Shown one piece after another: positions 7,608 through 16,929 of a DNA stretch of 64,000 nt. Under the pieces are notes generated by a model. It did no database searches and had not been told where the DNA came from. It saw nothing but the letters and a program-made list of their open reading frames with translations. Position 1 is the stretch's first letter. Every line of letters begins with the position of its first letter. Position numbers and translations under genes: made by a program. The stretch is from Marivita sp051859345 (GTDB lineage: Bacteria; Pseudomonadota; Alphaproteobacteria; Rhodobacterales; Rhodobacteraceae), in the NCBI RefSeq assembly GCF_051859345.1, contig NZ_JBHYFV010000015.1, forward strand, positions 1-64,000. The letters are read 5' to 3'.

Positions 7608-8468
7608 TCATCCCCCCTTGCAGACGACGTCCGACAGGGCCTGCGGTGCGATGCGCTGGCCCAGATACTCGGCCTCGTCCCCATAGAGTAGCGACTTGAC
7701 GCCCTCTGGTCCCAATCGTTTGACAAGCTGGTCCACCATCCCGAACAGCGGCAGCGACAGCCCCGCCTGCTGCGACAGGTCAAGCGCTACATCCATGTCC
7801 TTTTCGTGCCAGGTCAGGCGTGTCGTGTCCCAGCGCTCCAGCGTGGTGTTGCGGGCTGGGCATTTCAGCAACGTCTCGCGCATTCTCTGCGCGTCGATCC
7901 CGCAAGACTTGGCAAGGCTCAGCACCTCGTAATTGGCGACGCAGGCGGCCCAGTGCATCATGTTGTTGCAGGTCTTTCCCAACTGCCCACAGCCCACCGG
8001 CCCAAGATGTTCGACGGCGCGGCTGTAGCAGTCGAGCACCGGGCGGATGGTCTCCACATGCTTGGCCTCACCACCGCAGAGCGACACCAGATCGCCGTCA
8101 ATCGCGCCTTTGAGGCCAAAGCATACGGGTGCATCGACAAATCCGGCGCCTGCCGTGTCACAGATCGCGGCAAGGTCGATCATCGTGCGGGGATGGTTGG
8201 TTCCGGCGATGACCAAAACGCCCTGCGCGCCCCGGTCCAATAGATCAGCTACAACCGTGCGGCTTTGATCGTCGGTCGCCACAACGATGATGACAGTCGC
8301 GCAATCCGCGATTCCCGCCGTGTCCGTGGCACTGACGCCCGGATGTTGGGCGGCCTTGTCCATTGTGGCGCTGTCCAGATCGAACACGCGCACCTCATGC
8401 CCGCCTTGCGCCACATGCCCCGCCATAGCGGCCCCCATCGCGCCGACGCCCACAAATCCGACCTGCAT
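7608..8468 (-). CDS. NAD(P)-dependent dehydrogenase, 3-hydroxyisobutyrate dehydrogenase/beta-hydroxyacid family
   Basis: 286 residues with a strong site (GGGAGGAACAGTC) before ATG 8468. The N-terminal Rossmann motif is GFVGVGAMGAAMAGH; the catalytic-lysine motif is GCGQLGKTCNNMM. Members oxidise beta-hydroxyacids such as 3-hydroxyisobutyrate, tartronate semialdehyde-type compounds or D-phenylserine. Being first gene of the minus-strand operon with two cupins and divergent from the decarboxylase at 8654, it likely processes an intermediate of the same aromatic or side-chain pathway. Confidence 0.8.
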   Translation of the reverse strand: MQVGFVGVGAMGAAMAGHVAQGGHEVRVFDLDSATMDKAAQHPGVSATDTAGIADCATVIIVVATDDQSRTVVADLLDRGAQGVLVIAGTNHPRTMIDLAAICDTAGAGFVDAPVCFGLKGAIDGDLVSLCGGEAKHVETIRPVLDCYSRAVEHLGPVGCGQLGKTCNNMMHWAACVANYEVLSLAKSCGIDAQRMRETLLKCPARNTTLERWDTTRLTWHEKDMDVALDLSQQAGLSLPLFGMVDQLVKRLGPEGVKSLLYGDEAEYLGQRIAPQALSDVVCKGG

Positions 8469-8653
8469 GACTGTTCCTCCCAGTTGTTGCCAGCAACAGA
8501 AAGCGCGGTCTGGATCGGGTTCAATGCCGCCGCACCTTGCGTTCCCTTATATGGAATGTCGGTCCAAAAATGGGATTGTCTGGTGATACCTGCCCGCTTA
8601 GCATGACGTGACAAGGCGCAGAGGCGCTTCAGCCAGACAGCAGGGGAGGGGCG

Positions 8654-9643
8654 ATGACACAGTTGCCATTGACCATCGCGACAACCGATTACGATCATTT
8701 CCGCGATATCCGAACCGGCGCGGTCAAGCCCGAGGGCATCGACCTCAACTGGCTCCTGCTTGGCCATCACGAGTGTTTCGCCCGGATGACCGCCAACCGC
8801 GAATTCGACCTGTCGGAAATGTCCTTCGCCAAATTCGCCACGCAGGTCACGCGCAAGGACAGCGACCTGATCGGCCTGCCGGTGATCTGTTCGCGGCTGT
8901 TCCGGTTCTCGTCTTTCTACGTCAACCGCAAGTCCGGCATCACCAAGGTCGAAGACCTGTATGGCAAGACCGTCGGCAGCCCCGAATGGGCGCATTCCGC
9001 TGCTGTGTGGATCAGGGGCTGGATGCAGAACGATCTGGGCATGGACCTGACCAAAATCCGCTGGGTGCAGGCCGGGGCCAACGCGCCTGGGCGCGAGGAA
9101 AAGGTCGAACTGAACCTGCCTGCCGGGATCGAGATTGACCGCGTCAAGGACAAGTCGCTGTCCGAAATGCTGGCGAGCGGGGAACTGGACTGCGCCATCA
9201 TCGCGCGCCCGCCGACGTGCTTCTTGGAAAATCATCCCGACATCCTGCGCCTTTACCCCGATTTCACCGGTATCGAAGAGGATTATTATGCCCAGTCCGG
9301 CGTCTGGCCGATCATGCATATCGTGGCAATGAAGAAATCCGTCCATGACGCCCACCCTTGGGTCGCGCGCAACCTTTTCAATGCCTTCCAGGAAAGCAAA
9401 CGGCGCAGCATCGAACGCCTGCTTGACCCGGCGGTGTCGCGCTATCCGCTGGCGTGGCTGCCGACCTATGCCCGCAAGATGCAGGAGATTTTCGGCAAGG
9501 ATCCGTTCCCCTTTGGCATCGAGGAAAACCGCAAGACATGGGAGATGATGGCGCTTTACACCCATCAGCAGGGCATCGCGCATCGCCAGTTCACGCCAGA
9601 GGAAATCTTCCCGGCTTCGGTCCAGACCAAGGTGATCATCTGA
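8654..9643 (+). CDS. 4,5-dihydroxyphthalate decarboxylase-like protein (Pht5 family)
   Basis: 329 residues preceded by GGGGAGGGGCG. The N-terminus (TIATTDYDHFRDIRTGAVKP) and the later DLSEMSFAKFATQ and VYVNRKSGI-like segment (FYVNRKSGITKVEDLYGKTV) match the Pht5 family, which shares the fold of periplasmic binding proteins but is cytoplasmic; accordingly there is no signal peptide. The known family reaction removes CO2 from 4,5-dihydroxyphthalate to give protocatechuate. It leads a plus-strand operon with two class II aldolase-fold enzymes, AroE and a 3-dehydroshikimate dehydratase. An alternative is a binding-protein-like enzyme acting on another vicinal diphenol acid. Confidence 0.75.
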   Translation: MTQLPLTIATTDYDHFRDIRTGAVKPEGIDLNWLLLGHHECFARMTANREFDLSEMSFAKFATQVTRKDSDLIGLPVICSRLFRFSSFYVNRKSGITKVEDLYGKTVGSPEWAHSAAVWIRGWMQNDLGMDLTKIRWVQAGANAPGREEKVELNLPAGIEIDRVKDKSLSEMLASGELDCAIIARPPTCFLENHPDILRLYPDFTGIEEDYYAQSGVWPIMHIVAMKKSVHDAHPWVARNLFNAFQESKRRSIERLLDPAVSRYPLAWLPTYARKMQEIFGKDPFPFGIEENRKTWEMMALYTHQQGIAHRQFTPEEIFPASVQTKVII

Positions 9644-10383
9644 TGCCCGCATCCGGTGGACCGCTTTCCCCCGACCTGATCGCCGATCTGGCCGCCGCCG
9701 CGCGCATTCTGGCGGCGCGGGAAGTGGTGGACGGGTTTGGCCATGTCTCGATGCGCCATCCCGTTGCGTCTGACCGGTATCTCATGTCGCGCGCACTGGC
9801 TCCGGCGCTGGTCACACCCGAGGATATTGTCGAATACGATCTGAACAGCGATGCCTGCGACCCGGATGCGCCCAAGGGCTTTCTTGAACGGTTCATCCAC
9901 GGCGAGATCTACCGCGCGCGGCCTGACATCTGTTCGGTTGTGCATTCGCATTCGCCCAGCGTGATCCCCTTTGGTTTGACCGACCGTGCGCCCCTGACTG
10001 CGATGTTCCACAACGCCGCTTTTCTGGCGCGCGGCGCACCGGTCTTTGACATTGCCGACAAGTTCGGGGCAACCGACATGCTGGTCTGCGACTGCACCAA
10101 AGGTGTCGCACTTGCCGAGGCGCTGGGCGAACACGACATCGCGTTGATGCGCGCGCATGGCTCTGTCGCCTGTGGCCCCAATCTTCAGGTTGCGGTGTTC
10201 CGCGCCGTTTATACCGAGGTCAACGCGCGGGTGCAGCACTTTACCCATGCGCTGGCGCAGGGTGGCCCCATCGCATCGCTGACCAAAGAGGAAGGCGCGC
10301 TGGCCGATGTGCCAAACATGACAGCCGGGATGCGCGCATGGGATCTCTGGCGGCGTGAAATCCGCGTCGAAACCGGCTGGTAA
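9643..10383 (+). CDS. class II aldolase/adducin-family decarboxylase or aldolase
   Basis: 246 residues. The ATG at 9643 overlaps the previous stop by one base (TGATG), so the genes are coupled. Metal-binding histidines are visible in VVHSHSPSVIP (HxH) and in MRAHGSVACG; the acidic/substrate face is around FIHGEIYRARPD. This family includes fuculose aldolases and the aromatic decarboxylases that act on 3,4-dihydroxyphthalate and dihydroxybenzoate-type acids. Its operon position right after a dihydroxyphthalate decarboxylase-like gene favours a decarboxylase of a diphenolic acid. Confidence 0.75.
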   Translation: MPASGGPLSPDLIADLAAAARILAAREVVDGFGHVSMRHPVASDRYLMSRALAPALVTPEDIVEYDLNSDACDPDAPKGFLERFIHGEIYRARPDICSVVHSHSPSVIPFGLTDRAPLTAMFHNAAFLARGAPVFDIADKFGATDMLVCDCTKGVALAEALGEHDIALMRAHGSVACGPNLQVAVFRAVYTEVNARVQHFTHALAQGGPIASLTKEEGALADVPNMTAGMRAWDLWRREIRVETGW

Positions 10384-10392
10384 GGAGAGGAC

Positions 10393-11067
10393 ATGACCGA
10401 CACGCACAGCCTTAAAGCGCAGTTGGCGCTTTGTCTGCGGATGCTCGAAAATTACGGGATCATCGACTATAACGGTCACGCTTCGATCCGTCACGGCGAT
10501 GGAATGCTGATCAACAACGGTTCCGCGCAGCGCAGCCGATTGACCGCCGACGATATCTGTCTGACCGATCTCGACGGGCAGGTTACCGAAGGGCCGGGCA
10601 AGCCGCCGCTGGAATTTCACCTGCACGCTGGGATTTACAAGGCGCGGCCCGATGTGGGCGCGATCTGCCATGCACACCCGAAATGGTCCACCTATCTGAC
10701 GATGACCGGCCACGACTATCTGCCGGTCTTTGCCCAAGGCACGCTGGTGCATCCCGTTCCGCTGCTCGACACACCAGACAGCATCAATTCGCCGGAAATG
10801 TCGGCGCGGCTGTGCGAGACGTTGGGTGAACGGCCCGCCGCATTGATGAAGTCGCACGGTGCGGTGACGGTCGGGGCGACCATCCAAGAGGCGTTTGTTC
10901 TGCTGAATTATCTTGAGGAAAACGCCGAACGCCAATACCGCGCGTTACTGATCGGCACACCTTACGTCTTTTCCGACGATGAAATCGCGGCCGCGGCGAA
11001 GAAGCTCTACAATCCCGGCCTGTTCCAGCGCACCTGGGATCACCACGCCGCCAAGCTGGAGGGCTGA
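10393..11067 (+). CDS. class II aldolase/adducin-family enzyme, second copy
   Basis: 224 residues with AAGGAGAGGAC before the ATG. Metal ligands appear as CHAHPKW (HxH), LVHP and MKSHGAVTVG, the full set for this zinc-dependent fold. It diverges clearly from the preceding paralogue, so it probably acts on a different substrate or step. The aroE-like gene begins 4 bases downstream. Confidence 0.75.
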   Translation: MTDTHSLKAQLALCLRMLENYGIIDYNGHASIRHGDGMLINNGSAQRSRLTADDICLTDLDGQVTEGPGKPPLEFHLHAGIYKARPDVGAICHAHPKWSTYLTMTGHDYLPVFAQGTLVHPVPLLDTPDSINSPEMSARLCETLGERPAALMKSHGAVTVGATIQEAFVLLNYLEENAERQYRALLIGTPYVFSDDEIAAAAKKLYNPGLFQRTWDHHAAKLEG

Positions 11068-11070
11068 GCC

Positions 11071-11919
11071 ATGGCTGAACAGGACCGTTTCCATCTTGCC
11101 GGGGTCATGGGCTGGCCCGTCATGCATTCGCGCTCTCCGATGATGCACAATTACTGGATGCGGCAGACGGGGCTGAATGGAACCTATGTGCCGCTGGCGA
11201 TCAAACCCGGCTCGGTCGAAGCGGCGCTGCGCGGTCTGTATCCGCTGAGGTTTTCCGGCGTGAATGTCACAATCCCGCACAAGCTCGACGCGATGCGGGT
11301 GGTCGATGACCTTGACCCGATTGCCCGAAAGATCGGCGCGGTGTCCTGTATCCATGTGCGCGACGATGGCAGCCTGTTTGGCACCAACAACGACTGGCGC
11401 GGCTTTCTGGGCAATCTTCGGGAAACTTGTCCCGACTGGCAGCCCGCGTCAGGTCCGGCGACCGTCATCGGGGCAGGGGGTGGCGCTCGGGCGGTGTGTC
11501 ACGGGTTGCTGGACGCCGGAGTCGCCGAGATCCGACTGGTTAACCGCACCAAGGCCCATGCAGAAACGGTCGCTGCCGCCATTGGCGGTCCGATCACTTG
11601 TGTCGATTGGGCCGAACGGACAGAGTCGTTGCGCGGTGTGGCTTTGGTGGTGAACACCACAAGCTGCGGCATGGTGGGCCAGCCACCGCTTGACCTGTCG
11701 CTTGATGCGCTGCCCAGCGATGCGATTGCTGCGGATATCGTGTATGCTCCCTTGCAGACGCCGTTCCTTGCTGCGGCCGCAGCGCGTGGAAACCGGACCT
11801 GCGCCGGGTTGGGCATGCTGTTGCATCAAGGCCCACCAGCGTGGAAGCTCTGGTTCGGACTGGAGCCCGAAGTAACGGAAGACCTGCGCCGAATGATGGC
11901 TGAAAGCCTGAGCGGCTGA
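11071..11919 (+). CDS. shikimate/quinate dehydrogenase
   Basis: 282 residues, normal length for AroE/YdiB. Substrate motif SRSPMMHNYWM near the N-terminus, catalytic Lys in VNVTIPHK, Asp in GTNNDWRGF, and a Rossmann loop GAGGGARAVCHGLL; NTTSCGM further supports the family. It interconverts shikimate (or quinate) and 3-dehydro forms with NAD(P). Because the next gene is a 3-dehydroshikimate dehydratase, this copy is more likely catabolic, feeding shikimate or quinate into protocatechuate, than the housekeeping AroE. Confidence 0.88.
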   Translation: MAEQDRFHLAGVMGWPVMHSRSPMMHNYWMRQTGLNGTYVPLAIKPGSVEAALRGLYPLRFSGVNVTIPHKLDAMRVVDDLDPIARKIGAVSCIHVRDDGSLFGTNNDWRGFLGNLRETCPDWQPASGPATVIGAGGGARAVCHGLLDAGVAEIRLVNRTKAHAETVAAAIGGPITCVDWAERTESLRGVALVVNTTSCGMVGQPPLDLSLDALPSDAIAADIVYAPLQTPFLAAAAARGNRTCAGLGMLLHQGPPAWKLWFGLEPEVTEDLRRMMAESLSG

Positions 11920-11989
11920 GTCCAAGACCTTCCGCGCAGCCATGTCGGTGTCAATGTTTGACGCCGTACAATTCATTGCGAGGAGCGAC

Positions 11990-13876
11990 ATGAAGACATC
12001 CATCGCCACCGTTTCGATTTCAGGAAGCCTGCCGGACAGATTGGAGGCCATAGCCGCCGCCGGTTTTGACGGGATCGAGATATTCGAACAGGACTTCATC
12101 GCCCATGATGGTCCCCCACAAGAGGTGGGTCGGATGATCCAAGATCATGGACTTGAAATCACGCTGTTCCAGCCCTTTCGAGACTTCGAAGGATTGCCCG
12201 GTGATCTGCGCCGTAAAGCCTTTGATCGGGCCGAACGGAAATTCGACCTCATGCAAGAACTGGGCACCGATCTGGTTCTGATCTGTTCCGCAGTGCATCC
12301 AGAGGCTGTGGGCGGCATCGACCGTGCGGCGGATGATCTGGCCGCGCTTGGAGACCGCGCTGCCAAACGCGGCTTGCGTGTCGGTTACGAGGCCTTGGCC
12401 TGGGGACGGCATGTCTTTGATCATCGCGATGCATGGGAAATCGTGCGACGCGCGGATCACCCACAGGTTGGCCTGATCCTCGACAGCTTTCACACCCTGG
12501 CACGCAAGATCGACCCTGACACGATCCGATCCATTCCGGGCGACAAGATCTTTTTCGTCCAGCTGGCGGATGCCCCCGGCATCGACATGGACCTGCTTTA
12601 TTGGTCGCGCCATTTTCGCAACATGCCCGGCGAGGGCGATCTTGACGTGACCGGCTTTATGCGTGCCGTCATGGCCGCAGGGTATACCGGTCCGATCAGC
12701 CTCGAAATCTTCAACGACCAGTTTCGCGGGGGCAACGCGAAGACAGTTGCCCAGGATGGCTATCGATCGCTTGTGGCCCTGATGGACGACGTGCGCCGGC
12801 AAGAGCCCGAGATCAAGATATCTTTGCCAGTACTGCCCGCGCGCGTTGCCGTTGAAGGTGTGTCCTTCGTTGAATTCGCAACGCGTGGTGCGGAGAAAGA
12901 TGCGATTGAGCGGCTTTTGTCCAACATGGGTTTTCAACGCACGGCACGACATATCGCCAAGGACCTGACGCTTTGGCAGCAAGGCGATATCCGCATCGTG
13001 CTCAACGCTGATGCTGAGGGTCACGCCGCCAACAGCTTTGTCACGCGGGGCACCTCTGTTTGTGATGTCGGCATCTCCGTAACTGACTCCGATGCAGCCT
13101 TGTTGCGCGCCAAGGCGCTGGGAGCAGAACCATTCCGCCAACCCTTGGGCGCAGGAGAGTTGGACATCCCCGCAATTCGCGGACTTAGGGGCTCTGTGCT
13201 GCACTTTCTGGACGAGACTTCCGGGCTGAACGACGTCTGGGATATAGAATTTCAGCAAGACTTGGTCACCGGGTCCGATGCCGGTCTGACCAAGATCGAC
13301 CACATCGCGCAAACCATGAGCTATGACGAGATGCTGTCCTGGTCCCTGTTTTACACGACTTTGTTCGACCTTGAAAAATCGGCGATGGTAGATGTGATCG
13401 ACCCTGATGGCCTTGTGCGCAGTCAGGCTCTTGCCACTCGCGACGGTGCGTTTCGCATCACGCTGAATGGCGCTGAGACGCATCGCACGCTTGCAGGTAG
13501 CTTTCTTGCCGCGGGGTTTGGCGCTTCTGTGCAGCATGTCGCTTTTGCAACTGACGACATCTTTGCCACCGCAAAGGTTCAGGATGCGGCGGGGTTCCAA
13601 CCCTTGCCGATCCCTGAAAACTATTACCACGATCTTGCCGCGCGCTTTGATCTGTCGCAGGATTTCATTGACCGGATTCAAACGGCGTCGATCCTGTATG
13701 ACGAAGACGAGGCAGGCTGCCTGCTTCAGCGGTATTCACGTCCCTATGGCGAGGGCCTGTTTTTCGAGATCGTTCAACGGACCGACGGTTACGCCGGATA
13801 TGGTGCGCCGAATGCTCCGTTCCGCATCGCGGCTCAGAAACGTCTCATGCGCCCCAAAGGAATGCCGCGCTATTGA
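11990..13876 (+). CDS. quiC: 3-dehydroshikimate dehydratase, TIM barrel fused to HPPD-like domain (QuiC1 type)
   Basis: 628 residues. The start at 11990 follows GAGGAGCGAC; a longer frame from 11942 lacks a site. Residues 1 to ~275 form an AP-endonuclease/xylose-isomerase-like barrel (AAAGFDGIEIFEQDF, GLRVGYEALAWGRH, GPISLEIFNDQFRG) with the metal-binding Glu, His and Asp residues expected. From ~290 to the end lies a vicinal-oxygen-chelate module like 4-hydroxyphenylpyruvate dioxygenase, with its metal triad visible in TKIDHIAQ, VQHVAFATDDI and GLFFEIVQR. Proteins of this fusion convert 3-dehydroshikimate to protocatechuate; the role of the C-terminal module is less clear. It ends the plus-strand operon begun at 8654. 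Confidence 0.88.
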   Translation: MKTSIATVSISGSLPDRLEAIAAAGFDGIEIFEQDFIAHDGPPQEVGRMIQDHGLEITLFQPFRDFEGLPGDLRRKAFDRAERKFDLMQELGTDLVLICSAVHPEAVGGIDRAADDLAALGDRAAKRGLRVGYEALAWGRHVFDHRDAWEIVRRADHPQVGLILDSFHTLARKIDPDTIRSIPGDKIFFVQLADAPGIDMDLLYWSRHFRNMPGEGDLDVTGFMRAVMAAGYTGPISLEIFNDQFRGGNAKTVAQDGYRSLVALMDDVRRQEPEIKISLPVLPARVAVEGVSFVEFATRGAEKDAIERLLSNMGFQRTARHIAKDLTLWQQGDIRIVLNADAEGHAANSFVTRGTSVCDVGISVTDSDAALLRAKALGAEPFRQPLGAGELDIPAIRGLRGSVLHFLDETSGLNDVWDIEFQQDLVTGSDAGLTKIDHIAQTMSYDEMLSWSLFYTTLFDLEKSAMVDVIDPDGLVRSQALATRDGAFRITLNGAETHRTLAGSFLAAGFGASVQHVAFATDDIFATAKVQDAAGFQPLPIPENYYHDLAARFDLSQDFIDRIQTASILYDEDEAGCLLQRYSRPYGEGLFFEIVQRTDGYAGYGAPNAPFRIAAQKRLMRPKGMPRY

Positions 13877-14106
13877 CCCCTGCGGAATTGGTCATGACGT
13901 CTTTCTTTCCATGCCAATCCTCTGTCGGCGGATATTCCTGTTCAGTCGAGACGTCCCGACCAACAGAGGTCGAGCAAGCCGGACTGCGGCACACTTGCGC
14001 GGTGAATGGGATTTCGCTTGCGAATTTGCGATGCTAAGAGAGTGACCAAACCTGACAGAACCTATCGGATAAGAGGTCTGTCGCTTTGGGATTGCGCGAC
14101 CGCTTT

Positions 14107-15786
14107 ATGGTAGACACAACAGTTCACGCCGAAAAACCGTCTCGTTCGTGGCGAGGACGGGTGCCTTGGGGGATTGCGGCCTTCGTCGCGGCAATCTGCC
14201 TTCTTCCGCATGTCAGCGTTCTGATCGCCGCGTTCATGGGATCGACTGAAACCTTGCAATCCCTGGCTGAAACCGTGCTTGCGCGCTACACGCGCGCCAC
14301 GCTGGCCTTGTTGGTTCTTGTTGTCCTGTTCAGTACGATCATCGGTACGATTGCCGCCTGGCTTGTGACCACAACCGAGTTCTGGGGGCGACGCGTTCTG
14401 GAGATCGCGCTGGTTCTGCCTTTGGCGTTCCCCGCTTATGTGCTGGCCTATGCCTATACGCATGTTCTGGATCATCCCGGCATCGTGCAGGCGACCTTGC
14501 GCACAGTGACAGGGTGGGGCCCACGGGACTACTGGTTTCCCGAAATCCGATCGCTGGGTGGTGCGGCGGCGATGCTGACGCTGGTGCTGTATCCTTATGT
14601 TTACCTACTGGCGCGGGCGGCGTTTGCATCGCAAAGCGCGACAACGTTCTATGCGGCGCAATCGCTTGGGCAGACCCGGATCGGTGCATTCTGGCGTGTA
14701 TCCCTGCCTATGGCGCGGCCTGCGATTGCGTCAGGTGCCATGCTGGTCGGGATGGAAACCATCGCGGATTTCGGCACCGTGTCCTACTTTGGCGTACAGA
14801 CCTTTGCCGTCGGGATCTATTCCAGCTGGTTTACCTTTGCGGATCGCGCCGCAGCGGCGCAGCTGTCGCTTGGACTTTTGGCATTTGCCCTTTTGCTGGC
14901 TGTTCTCGAACGCATCAACCGGGGCGAGGCGCGGTATGCGTTTGGTCGCAAGTTCGAACAAATGTCTCGTGTGAGGCTGAACGGCCTCGCGGGCAAGCTT
15001 GCGTTCCTGACCTGCTTTCTACCTGCGTTCCTGGGATGCCTGCTTCCGGTGGTGATGCTGTCGGAAATGGCGCTTGGATCAGAGCAAAGCTTGCTCAGCC
15101 CGCGTTATCTGCAATTTGCCCAAAACTCGGTTACGCTCGGGCTGGTTGCGGCGGTGATCACCGTAGCAGTTGCCTTGCTCTTTGGCAGCCTTGCCCGCAG
15201 TCGGTCGTCCTGGTCCGCGACAATCATGCTGTATATCGGTCGGCTGGGCTATGCCGTTCCGGGTGGCGTGATCGCGGTGGGTCTCTTGGTGCCCTTCGCC
15301 TATTTCGACAACACGCTCGACGCCTACATGCGCGATACATTTGGTATCTCGACCGGACTTCTGTTCACCGGGTCAATCTGGCTGCTGGTCTGCGCCTACA
15401 TGATCCGGTTCCTGGCGGCGGCCATCGGGGCGTATGAAGGCGGCGTTGCGGTGATCAATCCGAACATGGACGCCGCTGCACGGGTGCTTGGGCAAAGCGA
15501 ATGGGGCCTGCTGCGACGAGTTCATTTCCCGCTTTTACGGCCCAGTCTGTTCACGGCGCTGCTGATTGTATTTGTCGACGTGATGAAGGAACTGCCTGCC
15601 ACGCTGATCATGCGACCGTTCAACTTTGATACGCTCGCCGTTCAGGCGCACAGGCTTGCATCGGATGAGCGGCTGGCCGGTGCGGCGGTTCCTAGCCTCG
15701 TGATCGTGGCGATTGGAACGCTTCCGGTGATCCTCTTGTGTCGGCGTATTCGCAACGAGCAGGGAAAAACAAAAGAGGGCGCCTGA
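14107..15786 (+). CDS. iron(III) ABC transporter permease, FbpB/SfuB type
   Basis: 559 residues with two homologous transmembrane halves, as in FbpB. Each half carries an EAA-like ATPase-docking loop: AAQSLGQTRIGAFWRVSLP and AARVLGQSEWGLLRRVHFP. I chose ATG 14107; a TTG at 14086 is the alternative. The binding protein gene lies convergently at 15817-16839. No ATP-binding subunit is present in the adjacent sequence, which is unusual. The stop codon lies inside a terminator hairpin shared with the binding-protein gene. Confidence 0.85.
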   Translation: MVDTTVHAEKPSRSWRGRVPWGIAAFVAAICLLPHVSVLIAAFMGSTETLQSLAETVLARYTRATLALLVLVVLFSTIIGTIAAWLVTTTEFWGRRVLEIALVLPLAFPAYVLAYAYTHVLDHPGIVQATLRTVTGWGPRDYWFPEIRSLGGAAAMLTLVLYPYVYLLARAAFASQSATTFYAAQSLGQTRIGAFWRVSLPMARPAIASGAMLVGMETIADFGTVSYFGVQTFAVGIYSSWFTFADRAAAAQLSLGLLAFALLLAVLERINRGEARYAFGRKFEQMSRVRLNGLAGKLAFLTCFLPAFLGCLLPVVMLSEMALGSEQSLLSPRYLQFAQNSVTLGLVAAVITVAVALLFGSLARSRSSWSATIMLYIGRLGYAVPGGVIAVGLLVPFAYFDNTLDAYMRDTFGISTGLLFTGSIWLLVCAYMIRFLAAAIGAYEGGVAVINPNMDAAARVLGQSEWGLLRRVHFPLLRPSLFTALLIVFVDVMKELPATLIMRPFNFDTLAVQAHRLASDERLAGAAVPSLVIVAIGTLPVILLCRRIRNEQGKTKEGA

Positions 15787-15795
15787 GCGCCCTCT
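15774..15795 (-). terminator. bidirectional terminator between iron permease and binding protein
   Basis: AGAGGGCGC at 15774-15782 pairs perfectly with GCGCCCTCT at 15787-15795 around a CTGA loop. On the minus strand it is followed by TTTTGTTTTTC, a good terminator for the binding-protein gene. The permease stop codon (15784-15786) forms part of the loop. Confidence 0.8.
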
Positions 15796-15816
15796 GACTT
15801 TCGTATCTGCCCGACG

Positions 15817-16839
15817 TTACTTCCAGTCGACTTCGTTGAAGATCTCCTGGGCACGCGGCGTGTTCTCTCCGAATACTGCCAGATTCACGTCGTCCATTCG
15901 GAAGAGCCCAAGACTGGCCGGGTTTTCGGCAAGGCCAATTCCGGGAACAGCCGCATATTCGTTGTTCTGGTTCGCGAAATAGGCCTGTGCGAAGTCGGAT
16001 GTCATGAATTCAAGGAACTTGACCGCGTTCTCCTTGTTTGGCGCGTGTGCCGTCACACCCATGGCTGCCACATTCACATGTGCGCCGCGATCCGACTGGT
16101 TGGGGAACACCCATCCGAACATGTCAGTACTGCCGGACAATCCATCGACGCCCCCATCAAGTGCGCGCAGGAAGTAGTAGGTATTGGCCACTGCGATATT
16201 GCATTCGCCCGAGACGACCCCAAGCAATTGGTCCGTATCACCGCCCTGGGGCTCTCGCGCCATGTTTGCGACAACTCCGGCAGCCCATTCCTTGGCACCG
16301 TCTTCACCAGCAGCATCAATAATCGAGGCCATCAATGACTGGTTATAGACATTCGAGGACGAGCGAATACAGATCTGACCTTCGTATTGGGGATCGGCGA
16401 GGGCCTCATAGGTTTGCGGCGGGTTTTCGATCTCTTCCTTGTCGTAGAAAATGATCCGCGCCCGTTGCGACATGCCAAACCAATGCCCATCAGGATGGCG
16501 CAGGTGTTGAGGGATGCGATTGTCAAGAACGTCGGACTCGATCGGCTGCAAGAGGCCAGCCTCATCAGCCCGCCAGATGCGTCCTGCATCAACTGTCAGG
16601 AAAATGTCAGCCGGGCTGTTTTGACCTTCGGCATTGAGGCGTGCGATCAATTCGTCGGCATCACCCTCGATCCGGTTGACGGTGATCCCGGTCTGTTCGG
16701 TGAATTCGTCGTAGATCAACTGATCGTTGTCGTAGTGCCGCGACGAATAGATGTTCACCTCGTCCTGGGCCATTGCAACCGTGCTGAGTGCAGTACTGGC
16801 GACGAGTGCCAGTGTCGAACTTGTCCATAGGACGCGCAT
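15817..16839 (-). CDS. iron(III) ABC transporter substrate-binding protein, FbpA/FutA type
   Basis: 340 residues from ATG 16839, chosen because GGAGATTCCC precedes it; an ATG four codons earlier is in frame. Signal peptide ends near TVAMAQDEV. IYSSRHYDNDQ near the mature N-terminus and the double-Tyr segment NTYYFLRAL supply Tyr ligands typical of ferric-binding proteins. The mature protein captures Fe3+ in the periplasm and delivers it to the permease encoded convergently. Convergent rather than operonic order with its permease and the missing ATPase are atypical. TTCCGA repeats lie upstream as a possible iron-responsive operator. Confidence 0.87.
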   Translation of the reverse strand: MRVLWTSSTLALVASTALSTVAMAQDEVNIYSSRHYDNDQLIYDEFTEQTGITVNRIEGDADELIARLNAEGQNSPADIFLTVDAGRIWRADEAGLLQPIESDVLDNRIPQHLRHPDGHWFGMSQRARIIFYDKEEIENPPQTYEALADPQYEGQICIRSSSNVYNQSLMASIIDAAGEDGAKEWAAGVVANMAREPQGGDTDQLLGVVSGECNIAVANTYYFLRALDGGVDGLSGSTDMFGWVFPNQSDRGAHVNVAAMGVTAHAPNKENAVKFLEFMTSDFAQAYFANQNNEYAAVPGIGLAENPASLGLFRMDDVNLAVFGENTPRAQEIFNEVDWK

Positions 16840-16860
16840 GGGAATCTCCATTATGCATAT

Positions 16861-16929
16861 TTCCGATAAAAACAGTCAGTCACATGTTTCCGAATTTTGC
16901 GCAACACATTCCGAGTAATTTAGTCGGAA
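16861..16929 (-). promoter_or_regulatory. TTCCGA repeat cluster, candidate operator of the iron-binding-protein gene
   Basis: TTCCGA occurs at 16861, 16888 and 16909, and its complement TCGGAA at 16924, so 16909-16929 is an inverted repeat TTCCGA-N9-TCGGAA. All lie within 90 bases upstream of the iron-binding-protein start. An iron or general regulator is inferred; the sequence is not a classical Fur box. Confidence 0.4.

Noticed and set aside
8249..9652. 467-codon minus-strand frame antisense to the Pht5-like decarboxylase
   Set aside because: Runs opposite to a gene with good family match; its own translation shows no domain.
12020..13681. 553-codon minus-strand frame within the dehydratase
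   Set aside because: Antisense to a protein with a clear two-domain structure; no recognisable fold.
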